A stretch of DNA of 27,376 nucleotides from Priapulus caudatus (lineage: Eukaryota > Priapulida > Priapulimorpha > Priapulimorphida > Priapulidae), in assembly GCF_000485595.1 (NCBI RefSeq), contig NW_014578557.1, positions 14,757 to 42,132 of the forward strand, read 5' to 3'. The notes under the pieces are model-generated. The model was not told where the DNA came from. It ran no database searches and was given only the letters and a program-made list of their open reading frames with translations. Below, piece after piece: positions 1-10,996 of this stretch. The position numbers and the translations under genes were made by a program. Every line of letters begins with the position of its first letter. Position 1 is the stretch's first letter.

Positions 1-380
1 CCTGCGGCACCTCTTCCGTCTCCCAGGTCGAGGTGTAGATCCTGAGGCGTCGAGAAGTGTCGTCCAACCCGGGGAGGAGTAGGGTCAGTCACCATGCCTC
101 TCCTGTTGATGACCGGGAGGGAGCCAGCATCCCGAGCGGGGATCGAGGTCGGTATGTTGGTACCCAGAGAGCAGAGGAAGGAGGAGGGTATGTCGAGCAC
201 ATGCGGAGGAGCGAAGGGCGGAGCTGCTGCGCGGTATCGCTGTGCCTCGGTGGAGAGCGATTAACGGGGGAGCCCGGCAATTGGGTGTGGACCGTCTATG
301 CACGTACCTTCAGAACAGCGTAGAGAATCGTGTTCACGAAGACTACCGATCCCACCTGAGGAGTTGCTCCAGTTCTATGC
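1..380 (-). pseudogene. Decayed copy of zinc-finger/coiled-coil ORF (left arm)
   Basis: Reverse-complement partner of the 14168-14400 zinc-finger coding region on the right arm. A short block near 85-110 still encodes the H-Q-Q-E-R-H end of the finger, but the Cys-X2-Cys half is destroyed and the frame is broken. The copy continues off the window. No functional product is expected. Confidence 0.6.
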
Positions 381-489
381 TCTCATTCCGGCAGGTTTGC
401 TGACCAAAGAAAACGTAATCACTTGGCTCTCAGTGTTCTGTTTGAGAAGCCAGTAACTTTCCTTACGGGAGCGCCGCGCTCTCCTTAAT

Positions 490-880
490 AAAGAGCTAGA
501 AGGAGATGGCCGTTATGAGGCGGGCTTCCTGACTCTTCCTACGCTCCTCACTGGAGGGCGCCGTCGTTGGTACTAGGTGTGCGGGGTTTAAATTAGTTTC
601 TAACCAGACCTTACAGGCTCCTCGTCATAGCAAAAAATAGTGTACTCAAAAGTAAGAAGACGTCTGCACGCATTCGCGGCGAGGCCAATGCCGCCCATAC
701 CATCTACAGGCATCATCCGCTCAGCATACCAATGAGTGAAGGACAGTGTTAAGCAGGCAGAAGGAAGAGTGTATCGCATGCACATAAGTAAAACACGGCT
801 TATGTTGTAAGCAAAGTGACTAGGCAGCATGTTCTTGGGTCATATACCTTCTGTCTCTCGATGTTCACGTCGCAAATGTT
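490..880 (-). pseudogene. Decayed copy of CACTA/EnSpm-like transposase C-terminus (left arm)
   Basis: Reverse-complement partner of 13764-14117. Matches include the CATCATCCGC block at 711-720, ACCAATGAGTGAA near 728, AAAACACGGCTT near 791 and the CTTCCTGACTCTTCCTAC block near 525. Small indels put every conserved block in a different frame. It is identified only through its better right-arm copy. Confidence 0.6.
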
Positions 881-1289
881 GAGAGGCATATCGGTTTTGA
901 GGTGAGAGGACTGAGAGGATGCCACAATGACATATTCATAGCTTATGGAAAGGTGCTCATACCAATCCTTTTGAGCTCGGCGAATGCACTATCCGTGCAC
1001 GGGTCCGATCGTTGTATCAGTGATTTACCTGCGGGCGTTCTATTATTGATTACTCACTTGAAGGCGAAGAGTGTGTGTGTATTCTAGTGATATGCATTTG
1101 GGGAATAGTGTCGGAGCCCGATATATTTACTATACTGCGGGAGGCTCAATGTCGCGGCTATCCTAATCACCATGTTATCGTTTTTATGAACATAAAAAAG
1201 GGCGTTGGCCAATATCTGATCAATGTCCTGGGCATCCATGTGTACTCAATATGCTTCAGCCTCCGGATGCGGTGTTTTCGAGATCAAAC

Positions 1290-2510
1290 GCCATTTTTCG
1301 CTCCGTCAGTCCTGCTCGGATGGAGAGCTTCCACCTCTCCTAGGCGGCTGCACTCGCTCCAGCCCTTGCTGCAGACCCTCGCTCTACGGACATCGATCGC
1401 TACTTTGCTTTATCCTATGAGCTTTCCTCAAAAGAAAAACGCACATGGAAGGGTTGGCTGTTCGGCCACCGATCCAAAACTACTTGTTCTCATCTGTGGT
1501 GGAAACCATAAAAGGAAATTTCCCATATGTATATCGGAAAAGTTCATAATCATTTATGAAAATCATGAGCGTATGGGTATGTTATAGAGCATTGATTCTT
1601 GAATTGTTCTGAGCTTACAAAGACTCGTATTAATGATGCAGCTGTTCTAGCTGGTAAGTCTCAGTCTTCTAAGAATTAAATGAAGGGAGGGAGGTATATA
1701 TCATCCAGCGAAAATCAATATGAGGGAAGGGCGTAACAAGAAATTAAGGACATCAAGATGAATGCAAGTTAATACAAAAGTAAAAATCTGAATCAAGTTC
1801 ATTTACGATAAATATATTAAATATATAGAATTATATTTTTTTGAACTGGCGCTTAATTCCTATTATTTGGCAGAATTAATTGAGCATCCACATTTGACGT
1901 GATTATCTTCGTGCGCAGGTGTCGACTATCACCTGTGAAGAACTAATTCCACATATCTTCAGCACGGAGAACTTGGTCTCCCAGTCCCAGATAGTGTCAT
2001 TCACGCGAATCGCATCTGAGAGGAATACTGAATATGCACAATCCTGACGAGCGGGATAGAGCGGTTTAAGATCGGCGCTGGTATAGGAGAGAATTCGGAT
2101 CTACCCAGTAAAAGACGAAATTTTTCTGGCAAACAAGTCCGGTCCGCAGTGCAAGGGATGCTACAATACCGTGACAAATTGCCCATAAATATTGCGGGAG
2201 CAGACTCTCCGCATGGCGGTATGTGTCGTCTTAGGGTCGGCGAGACCAGACCAAGCTGCTGAAGTCGCATGCATGTCGGCGCCATAGAGACATTAGACAG
2301 AAGTGGAAATAACAGCCACAGCACTCGTCCTTGGTCACTTCGCGTGATGAGAAGGGCCACGTCCAAAGTCATGTGATGACGAAACTTCCTCTTGCCTAAA
2401 ACAATGGCCAGTCAACTGACGAGCTTCGCTGCGCTTCAAATGCTGTATATATGCTGGCGGTAAACACCAAGCAGCGACTTCATAATGCAAACGGCAAAAG
2501 GTAGCACTAC
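1290..2510 (-). pseudogene. Decayed MULE transposase copy (left arm)
   Basis: Reverse-complement partner of 12467-13515. The segment reading CAGTTGACTGGCCATTG on the minus strand, near 2405-2425, and the blocks at 2340-2370 correspond to the better right-arm copy. Its C-terminal part pairs at 1290-1590, including the CCACATGGAAGGG block. Open frames are short (longest 2001-2372) and there is no continuous coding capacity. The 1600-1950 interval corresponds to the probable intron of the right copy. Confidence 0.6.
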
Positions 2511-4430
2511 TCAACATGTAAAGGAGCGGCGAGAAAAAGGGACATGGAATGACAAACTGTTGTGTGAGTAGGTGCGAGGACAACGATCTTAAAAAGTGGC
2601 CATCCGCATAGTAAGAATGCAAGCGAGGCAGGAGTCAATCGGAGCGAGAGAGAAGGATGAGGCGATTAAGTACGGTCGAGAGGAACGGAGGAGGAAGATG
2701 CGGTATGAATGCCTGATCGCCGACGCGGCGAAACTGCTAACGCAATATTGCGCAAGTGTGTGAGAGGTTGGCAGGGTGGCAAAAACTAGTAATACTCAGC
2801 CGAAATCGAAAGTAGTCCTGAAAGGGTCTCACCAAAATTAGCCATTGTCTAATGTGTCCTCTCCATCTATGGTATTTCAACCTTCTCGAGTTGTTTCTAT
2901 GCTATCGGGGATGGGGGGGGTTGAGAAGATGCCCTTTCATGTCCGTGTCAGTTTATGTAGCCGCTCAAGCGCTGACTAAAGTTTCCCGGCTCCTCATCAG
3001 GGTTGATGTGCGGTGCATGCCGTATTGTTGCAGAAAAAGCATTATAACCGTTGATCAGGCCATCTTGACAATCAAAGCTTCGAATCTCTCAGGTCAGCAT
3101 GATTTCCGGATCCACAGATATATTCCTTTCCCACGTATGGGGTAGTTATATTGCTTCACTCGACAGTTTTTTTCATTACAACGTTAATTTATTATTATAC
3201 GAGTGCAGACTTAAATACGTAAAATAAACTGGTGTTTAGCTGTTAAAACATTAGATCTCACCTAGTAGTTCTCTGGCCAGAACTGCTTTCAGTCTTATAG
3301 AATAAAGGATTTGGGAGTTTTGAGTTTGAAGATGGCGACAGGCGCGTTGAGATGCGTATGTTGTCGAGAAGAGAAATCTCGGACGTTTCAAAGCGGCTTG
3401 ATCCCCGGCATTAAAAATCCGTCCTAGGAAATGGACCTGGTTGGAGATTAAAAGTAGAGGGGACTCATTGTCGAGGTGATCCGAAAATAAAAGCAGATGG
3501 ACACGTCAATTTGTGTCGTTTGGTCGGAAGGAACTCAACTTATGCAAAACCGAGGGTCAGTTGCAGACACCGTGGACAGAAATCTGACTTTGTGAAAATA
3601 GTAAACAATTTTGACTGTGTGAACAGATAATCTGAACTGTAGGACGGCAACCCAGTTCAAAAACCTCCCCGCAGACAACGCTCGACCCGCCAGTCGTTTT
3701 GTAAAACTGGATGTCAGCCATAAAAAAGGCATCAATCTGACCAAAGTTTAAACAACACTAATATATACCGCTCCAGGAGGTCTCAATTGCACACAGCAGA
3801 GCATCTCGAAAACAAAAAAATTTTCTGGGGAGGAGGACCCCCCCCCCACGACCGTTTGCTGGTGGTCTCCTCTTTTTAAAAAGTCAAGCTACTCCACAGC
3901 GCCTGTCTCCTGCAACCGTCCGCCTAAGCACTTGCCGCAATAAGTTCTCCGCTCAGCCTATGGTCATCGATCACAAGACCTGAGGAGAGAATAAACTTGG
4001 CGATGCATGACATCACTTCAACAAAATTTCGTAATATAATTTGTTATATCATTATCGCCATGTACGATTTTATACTCTAATATAACAAACATGAATCCAG
4101 AGCACACATTGCCGACACATAAGACACTTATCAGTTTACAAAATATCTACATAAAATAGATGAACATGACATCAAATGATGGAGGCCGCATTCATTTTTT
4201 TCACCATTTGACCTCTGCGATAAATCCAAGCCAGTCGAAGTTAGCCAACGCGCGCATTGCTGTACGCACAGCGTCACTGCGGCTCACCTTTCGTAACAAA
4301 AATCCGATACATCCCCGCCAGTGCCGGCGTGCCTCTCCAGGCGTTCAGTACGCTATATGTAACCCTAATTCTGGCGTACGTGTGGCCACGAACGCATCGC
4401 CACGCACAACGTGTACGTGCACATGCCCAC
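2510..4430. other. Left-arm segment with no visible partner; no gene recognised
   Basis: Here the left arm has about 1.9 kb that I cannot match to the right arm. The corresponding right-arm interval is the N gap, about 265 bases of unique DNA and the LTR insertion, so some partner sequence may lie inside the gap. I see no domain, repeat array or splice-supported exon. Notable composition is a G run near 2913-2920 and a C run near 3838-3847. ORFs such as 2852-3145 and 3535-3744 are short and unlike any family I know. Confidence 0.5.
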
Positions 4431-5649
4431 CCAGCACGCACGTGTTCAAGGTGCACACGCGAAGCACTGTACGCATTACAACGACACACGATGCATGCGT
4501 AGCCTATGCATGTACTGTACGCGGTCGAAATACGAAATATTTCTTCCAGCAAATGACTCTGACCCGGCACAGCAATCCGTCCGCTAAGCCTCGCGCATGA
4601 CCAGGACGTAACTACGACTGCTTTATTACGAATATCTTGCATTGAACAAGAATCATTCTGTATTAAACATTAATTAAGCAGTAAGTAGTAATCTGACCGC
4701 CAAAACAGTGATGAGCAGGATCTTGTCCATCGACATCAAACACTGTTCAGTCTGTAGACTAGCATCTAACAGTTTTCTCGGCAACATCTCCAGAAGATCT
4801 TAGCATCGGTTTCCTTGTTCTTGTGGTAGCGAAATCCATCATTAATTAAACCCTTCCTCCCACCCCTCAAACCAATTTGCATAAAAGCCATGATGGAGCT
4901 ATATGTGCAGGTTTACTAAGTCACTGGCCTCGATGCCAAATTTAGATACCGCAACGTATATAAAATATACTGGAACTGTAACAGCCCTCGACACTAAACG
5001 GTTGCCCAGATTGGCTTCGATTGCCCCGGTACAAGTGAAAGTCTATGTCGGAACTAGTTATTCTTTTGGCCCAGTTGCCCAATGGACAACTGGAAAATTC
5101 TAGTTGCTTCTAATATTCATACCATATTTAGAGAACATTCCTTTGAGAAAGGGCGGCTAATCGCACCACATTCGCGAGCGTCAAAACGTTTTTCAAAAGG
5201 TCACTGAAAAAGCAGGCCCGGCACCACTTGTTACCATTAAAGATTTATTGAGAGTGAAGGCGTAACCTGCGGCTGGGGCGGCCATTGATTGATGTAGCAG
5301 GGGTAGAAGGGTACGATTGTCTATAAAATCGTTTGTGGCATGTTCATTACTGAAAATATGTAGGGGTGGGCATCCGACTGGGATGAGGAGAGGAACGAAG
5401 AGCAAAACTTTTCGCTGGATTGAGGAAAAAGCTGCAACTCGGAATGACATACAATGAGCGTGCCGGAACGCAAACATAACGTGTGAAAGCTTCATTACGA
5501 TTTTACATGTACTGTATTTACTCGTCTGTAAGTAATTATCAAGCACACCCGCATATTTTGCCTATGAAAAAGTTTGTAGCAAACAATTGGTACATTAACA
5601 AGATTAGTTAAACAACTAGTGGGCTTTCTGACTATTGGCCGTCGGACTA

Positions 5650-6766
5650 GCGACGCTGTAACCTGTGCACCTGTGTAAACTTATTGGAAAATGTGTTGAG
5701 TATGATTTCTAGTGGGCTTCCTGTGTATAATATTGTGATGAATATCATTTCAAGTGTCGTGAAACAGTGTTCATACATTATCTCATTGAACCCTCCGCCA
5801 CACTTTCATCAAAAAATCACAAGCACGTCCCAGCTACCAAATTCCGACATCACTATGATCTCACACGTAGCTTCCCTCCATCACATCTAAAGAATAGAAA
5901 GGACTGGCCAATATTTCCTTCGAAATTGATTAATCTCCACAGCGGCCAATGTTAATTATATCTACGATCCAAGTGCATCTTATTCGCTAGCTACATCATA
6001 TATCAGGTGACTCAGATCTTTTTAAACTGCTTCTAGCAACAGGATTCGCCAACTACCCCACACCATCAAGGCAATGACCGAAAGAAGCCTATGTGATAAT
6101 ACAACTGCTGGCAGCGTTTGTAAAATCATTACACTTAAATCATATACTCTTGAACTTGATTAATGTATTTGACTATCTAATAATGCAGCAAAATGGACCA
6201 TTACCCCGCAACTATCGATCTCGCGTGTTCTCACCGTCTTACACATTTTTCTTACATAAGCATCTATTGTCACGCACATGCCACTCACTTTCTATCACCC
6301 ATGCCAAAACTCTCAAACGTTTTCACGCCTTCCTCTTCATGCGTAGCTAAATTTACCATAAAATGCAATTGACAATAAAACTTAATTTAATTTCTAAAAA
6401 CGCCGATAACCTTTTGTTCCTGCGACAATCCCCTAATTCTACCGCCCTGTCTACTAAGACTTTCTCCATTCTCGATACGTCATCTGCAAGGTTCTTATTG
6501 ACGATGTGGGCGGTCAGTTCATCATGTTCTTAATTCGGTCCGACTAGTCCTTGGCACGAGAGTGCTTCTGTCCTCTCTTGCTTGTATCATCAAGATCTTC
6601 TATCTTCCCTAAAATATCCTGTACCCGCGGCTAAGGTAGCGGAGACCGCCTGCTTCGCCCGTAAGTCACCGGGGTACCGCCGGTACACCCTTGTACATTT
6701 TTGCTGTTTCCGCCCTCCATGCCAGAAGCCCCAATGTGCGTGCTTCCACACCATACCTCATCAAAA
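5650..6766 (-). pseudogene. Decayed copy of repetitive-family ORF (left arm)
   Basis: Reverse-complement partner of the right-arm gene at 8819-9860. For example, the block near 6714-6766 mirrors 8819-8875, and the block near 5915-5945 mirrors 9555-9600. Where the right arm has a 229-codon open frame, this copy is cut into ORFs of 60-100 codons in several frames. It is a dead copy or a badly assembled one. Confidence 0.7.
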
Positions 6767-7650
6767 TCATTCACTCGCGCTATTAAGGAGAATCTTAAGA
6801 CAGGTCATGGGGCACGTACTTAAGACTATCGTACAGCAAGCAAACAGCAAGATTCCGGCGTGTTTTAATGTTTATTGGCATGCCGTAGTGTAGAAAAAAA
6901 GGAGGGCGAAAAACTCGCGCGAGGAAGGTGAACTTCTCTGTGATCTAGCGAGAATATCTGTGGCAAGGCCTGTGAAGGCATGACGCGCAGGGTGTTAAGT
7001 GTAGCTAAGAAGCTGTTATTGTGGTAGCAGATTTTTGAAGAGGTGATAATGCTTCGCTTGCAACCCTTACATGTGCCTTTCGGTTGTTTGTGATATGTAA
7101 TTATGTATCCTATTGTAGTGGCCTCTAGGGTCAGCGCGCTAACGCGAATTATGTGCGTTTTGCAATGCACAATATGTTTTTTCGGGAATTCAGATCTTGC
7201 TCCCGGTGGCTAAGGCGGAGTGTGTTAGCGTGGCAGCAGGTGGCAAAAAATGAGACAACAATAAACAACAACGCAGGTACTAAGTATAGGCGGGTAAAGC
7301 GCGGTAGTGTTTTTGGGCCTCATATACACACTTACAGTTATGCAGTATCGTATCTGTGTTTACCCCAACGCGTAAGAGTGCTTCTGACTGCGGGCGATCG
7401 TAACTAGAGGAAGTTTATGGCATAGAGGCCAGTGAACGGTTTTACGTGCGAAAATATAGGTACTTTGCGCAGTGAAACGCAAACTGCCGACGTATGCTAT
7501 GAGATTGTCGGGAGTGAGAATAAGACGTAACGGCACTGCTGTCGCCGTTCTCCTCCCTGCCTCTCTACGTCTCTCGCTTCCTTCTTTTTCTTCTGTCTTC
7601 TTCTTCCTTTCTAATAGTCGGTTTTGTTACAACGAGAAAAACATAAGCTG

Positions 7651-7785
7651 CTGATGAGCTTTAAGACCGAGCCAAGCTAAACATAGGTAACCCAATAAAT
7701 AAAACAGCACATAACAATTTTAAAACATGCATACTATACAGGCATTCGAGTACATGAAAAATTTAATTAGGTATAATACAAGAGC
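7651..7785. other. Central spacer of the inverted repeat
   Basis: About 135 bases separate the innermost paired segments 7616-7650 and 7786-7816. It is AT-rich, with an AATAAATAAAA run near 7694, and contains no ORF or other recognisable feature. A transcript across it could fold into a very long hairpin with this as the loop. Confidence 0.7.
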
Positions 7786-7844
7786 TTATGTTTTCTCGTT
7801 GTAAACATACCGACTATAAATAAAGATTACTTGACTTGACTTGA
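7786..7844 (+). mobile_element. LINE/SINE-like 3' tail ending in a TTGAC repeat
   Basis: An AATAAA hexamer (7819-7824) is followed by GATTAC and a short TTGAC array (7831-7844). This AATAAAGATTAC plus pentamer pattern is typical of the 3' ends of several animal non-LTR retrotransposons and their SINEs. No reverse transcriptase is visible, so only a 3' stub would be present. The tail after 7820 is absent from the left arm. Confidence 0.4.
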
Positions 7845-7850
7845 TCACTA

Positions 7851-7945
7851 CAAAGACACGGATCACTGCACGGAGGCAGACGAGGAGCACAGTAGGGAGT
7901 GACTAGCTCACCCCAAAGACAGGATCACTGCACGGAGGCAGACGA
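7851..7945. repeat. Two-copy direct repeat with about 62-bp period
   Basis: The 24-base block GGATCACTGCAC..GGCAGACGA occurs at about 7859-7882 and again at 7922-7945, each preceded by a similar CAAAGACA block. It lies next to the purine-rich tract and only in the right arm. Tandem duplication, or leftover target duplication around a small insertion, would both fit. Confidence 0.6.
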
Positions 7946-8065
7946 AGAAAGAAGACAGAAGAAAGAAGAAAGAAGGAAGAAAGAAGATAGAAGACAGAAG
8001 AAAGAAGAAGGAAGATAGAAGAAAGAAGATAGAGTGAAGAGAGAAGACAGGAGAAAGAAGGAAGC
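7945..8065 (+). repeat. GAA/AGA purine-rich low-complexity tract
   Basis: About 120 bases of almost pure purine (GAAGAAAGAAGACAGAAG-type units). The left-arm partner at 7577-7613 is a much shorter CT-rich tract, so the microsatellite has expanded or contracted between arms. The 92-aa minus-strand ORF across it (7925-8203) is low-complexity Ser/Leu/Phe and is not a real gene. Confidence 0.8.
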
Positions 8066-8818
8066 GAGAAGACGTAGAGAGGAGGGAGGAGAACGGCGAC
8101 AGCAGGTGCCGTTACGTCTTATTCTCACTCCCGACAATCTCAATAGATACGTCGGGTTTGCGTTCACGCCAAAGTACCTATATTTTCGCACGTAACCGTT
8201 CACTGGCCTTATGCCATAAAATACTATAGTTACGTCGCGCAGTCAGAGCACTCATAACGCCTTGGGTAAACCACAAGATACGATACTGCATAACTGTAGT
8301 GTGTATATGAGCAATAAAACTACCGGTGCCGTATACTTAAGTACCTTGCGTTGTGTAAGTGTTTATTTGTCTCATTGTTTTGCCACCTGCTGCCACGTAA
8401 CACACTCCCACTTAACCACCAGGAGCAAGATCTGATCCCGAAAAACAATTCAAAACGCACATAATTCGCGTAGCGGCTACCCCTAGGGCCACTACAATAG
8501 GATACAGTAATTACATACACAAACAACCGAAGCACATGTAAGGTGCAAGGAAGCATTTCACCTCTTCAAAATCTGCTACCACAATAACAAGCTTCTTAGC
8601 TACACTTAACACCTGCGCGTCATGCCTTCACAGGCCTTGCACAGTATTCTCGTAGACACAGAGAAGTTACCTTCTCGGCGGGTTTTCGCTTTACACTACG
8701 GCATGCCAAAACAATTAAAACACGCCGGAAATCTTGCGTTGCTTGCTGTACGATAGTCTAAGTACTGCCCCTGACCTGTCCTTAAGATTCCTCCTTAATA
8801 GCACCGAGTGAATGTTTG

Positions 8819-9860
8819 ATGAAGAGTATGGTGTTGGAAGCACGCACATTGGGGCTTCTGGACATGGAGGGGGAAACAGCAAAAATGTACAAGGGGGTTT
8901 TACAGGATATTTTAGGAGAGATAGAAGATTTGATGATACAAGCAGGAGAGGACAAGAGAGCACTCGCTGCAAGACTAGTCGAGCCAATTAAGAACATGAT
9001 GACTGACCGCCACATCGTCAATAAGTCCCTTGCAGATGACATCGAGGAATGGAGAAAGTCCTTAGTAGAAACAGCGGTAGAATTAGGGGAATTGTCGGAG
9101 GAACAGGTATCGGGTATTTTAGAAATAAATAGGTTTTATTGTCAATTGCATTTTATGGTAAATTTAGCTACGCATGCAGAGGAAGCGCTGAAAACGTTTG
9201 AGAGTTTGGCATTGGGTGAGAAAGTGAGTGGATGTGGTGCAATAGATGCTATAAGAAAAATGTGTAAGACGTTTGAGAAACATGGAATCGAGAGTGCAGG
9301 GGTAATGAGTCCATTTGCTGCATATCTAGATAGTAAAGTACATCTAACCAAGTTCAAGAGTAATAGATTTAATGTAATATTTTACAACGCTGCAGCAGTG
9401 TATTATCACATGGACTTTTTCCGGTCATTCCTTGAGGTGTGGGGTAGTGGGAACCTGTTGCTAGAAGCAGTTAAAAAAGATCTAGAGTCACCTGTATATA
9501 ATATGTAGCAGGAATAAGAGCACTTGGAATCGTAGATAAAATAATAACAGGCCCGCTGTGGAGATTAATCAATTCCGAAGGAAATATTGGGGCAGTACTT
9601 TCTTATCTAGATGTGATGGAGGAGAAGCTAAGTGTGGTCAAGTGATGCATCGGAATTGGTAGCTGGGCGTGTTGTGATTTTTGATGAAAGTGTGGCGGAG
9701 GTTCATAGAGATGACATGTATGAAACACTGTTCACAGACACTGATGATATTCATCACAATATATATACACAGGAAGCACTAGAAATCATACTCACACATT
9801 TCCAACTAAGTTTACACAGGTGCACACGGTTACAGCTCGCTAGTCCGACGGCCCAATAGT
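8819..9860 (+). pseudogene. Repetitive-family protein, unknown function; two frameshifts
   Basis: I recognise this as a fragment of a multi-copy metazoan protein family, probably transposon-associated, but cannot name it. The first ATG is at 8819 and one frame is open to 9505 (229 codons). It contains a helical, acidic N-terminal part and a conserved-looking block, KSNRFNVIFYNAAAVYYH, at about residues 179-196. At about 9505 the frame shifts and the sequence continues AGIRALG..DKIITGPLWR, as the family normally does. A second shift near 9632-9641 leads into a frame open to 9856 with an acidic tail. The N-terminal region usual in such proteins is missing upstream. Long conserved runs on both sides of each shift suggest recent decay or sequencing error. 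Confidence 0.6.
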
Positions 9861-10375
9861 CCGAAAGCCCACTAGTTTGTTTAACTATCTTGTTAATGTA
9901 CCAATGTTTGTACCAACTTTTCAAGGCAAAATATGGGGTGTGACTTGAATAATACTTACAGACGAGTAAATACAGTACATGTAAAATCGTAATGAAGTTC
10001 ACACGTTTATGTTTGCGTTCCGGCACGCTCATTGTATGTCATTCGCGATTGCAGCTTTTTCCTCAATCCCAGGAAAGAGTTTTGCTGTCATTCTCTCTCA
10101 TCCCAGCGGTGCCCACCCACTACATATTCAGTAATGAACATGCCACAAACGATTTATAAACAATCGTACCCTCTACCCCCGTACATCAACCAATGGCCGC
10201 CCCAGCCAGGGAGGTACGCGCTTCCACTCTAAATAAATCTTTAATGGTAACAGTGGGTGCCGCGGGCTGCTTTTTTCAGTGACCTTTGAAAACGTTTGAC
10301 GTGAGAATGTGGTGCGATAGCGCTCTTTCTCAAAGGAATGTAAATATGGTATGAATATTAAGCAACTAGAATTTT

Positions 10376-10399
10376 CCAGTTGTCCCATTGGGCAACTGG
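10376..10399. repeat. Near-perfect 24-bp palindrome
   Basis: CCAGTTGTCCCATTGGGCAACTGG at 10376-10399 is self-complementary except at one position per half. The left-arm partner at about 5072-5094 has lost one base. It may be where two element ends meet, but no element was identified around it. Confidence 0.6.
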
Positions 10400-10996
10400 G
10401 CAAGAGAATAACTTGTCCGACATAGACTTTCACTTGTCCCTGGCAATCGAACCCAATCGGACAACCGTTAGTGTCGAGGGCTGGTTACAGTTTCAGTATT
10501 TTATATACGTTGCGGGTATCTAAATTTGGCATCGAGGCCAGTGACTTAGTAAACCTGCACATAAAGCTCCATCATGCTTTTATGCAAACTGGCTTGAGGG
10601 GTGGGAGGAAGGTTTCAATTAAATGATGGATTTCGCTAACACAAGAACAAGGAAACCGATGCTAAGATCTTCTGGAGATGTTGGAGAAAAAACCTGTAGA
10701 GCTAGTCTACAGACTGAAGTGTTTGATGTCGATGGACAAGATCTGTCATAACTGTTTTGGCGGTCAGTTACGTACTTACTGTAATTAATGTTTAATCACA
10801 GAATTGATCTTTCAAGCAAGATATTGTAATAAGCCAGTTGTAGTTACTGCCTGGCTCATGCGCGAACTTAGCCACGATATTCTTGCCGGGTCAAGTCATT
10901 TGTGACAAAATATTTCGTATTTCGACCGCGTACAGTACACATAGGCCTACCAGCAGCTACTGTGTCGTTGTAAATGCATCAGTCTTCGCGTGTGCA

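Larger units (their letters stand above)
1..7650. repeat. Left arm of giant inverted repeat
   Basis: Read as reverse complement, this arm matches the right arm in the same order. Sampled pairs: 40-110 with about 14330-14400; 480-560 with 14040-14120; 700-830 with 13850-13935; 900-1090 with 13620-13795; 1420-1590 with 13265-13400; 1950-2510 with 12467-12910; 4430-6900 with 8700-10996; 7114-7650 with 7786-8496. The match is still running at base 1, so the arm starts outside the window. By eye the sampled stretches agree at very roughly 85-90%, with many indels of one to a few bases. About 2510-4430 has no visible partner. All coding content here is on the minus strand and badly broken. Confidence 0.93.
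7114..8496. mobile_element. Paired inverted LTR-like ends at the palindrome core
   Basis: The block starts with TGTAGTGGCC at 7114 and ends with GGCCACTACA at 8496. The same CCCCTAGGGCCACTACA end occurs at 16396-16412, closing the LTR-like unit there, and both right-hand copies have TGATCCCGA 60-75 bases upstream. The simplest reading is that each arm carries the 3' portion of one LTR family, facing outward. Flanking bases are also mirror images (GTATCCTAT left, ATAGGATAC right), as expected of inverted duplication, so there is no direct target-site duplication. A DNA transposon with TG/CA-ended TIRs is an alternative. Confidence 0.45.

Noticed and set aside
1075-1587. 170-codon plus-strand ORF
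   Set aside because: It is antisense to the decayed left-arm MULE copy and has no recognisable protein features.
4160-4642. Overlapping ORFs of 81-146 codons on both strands
   Set aside because: They arise from a TACGTGCACACG-like alternating tract and have no domain or splice support.
7851-7945. CRISPR-like direct repeats
   Set aside because: Only two imperfect copies in a eukaryotic transposon context.
7925-8203. 92-codon minus-strand ORF rich in Ser, Leu and Phe
   Set aside because: Translation of the complementary CT strand of a purine-rich tract.
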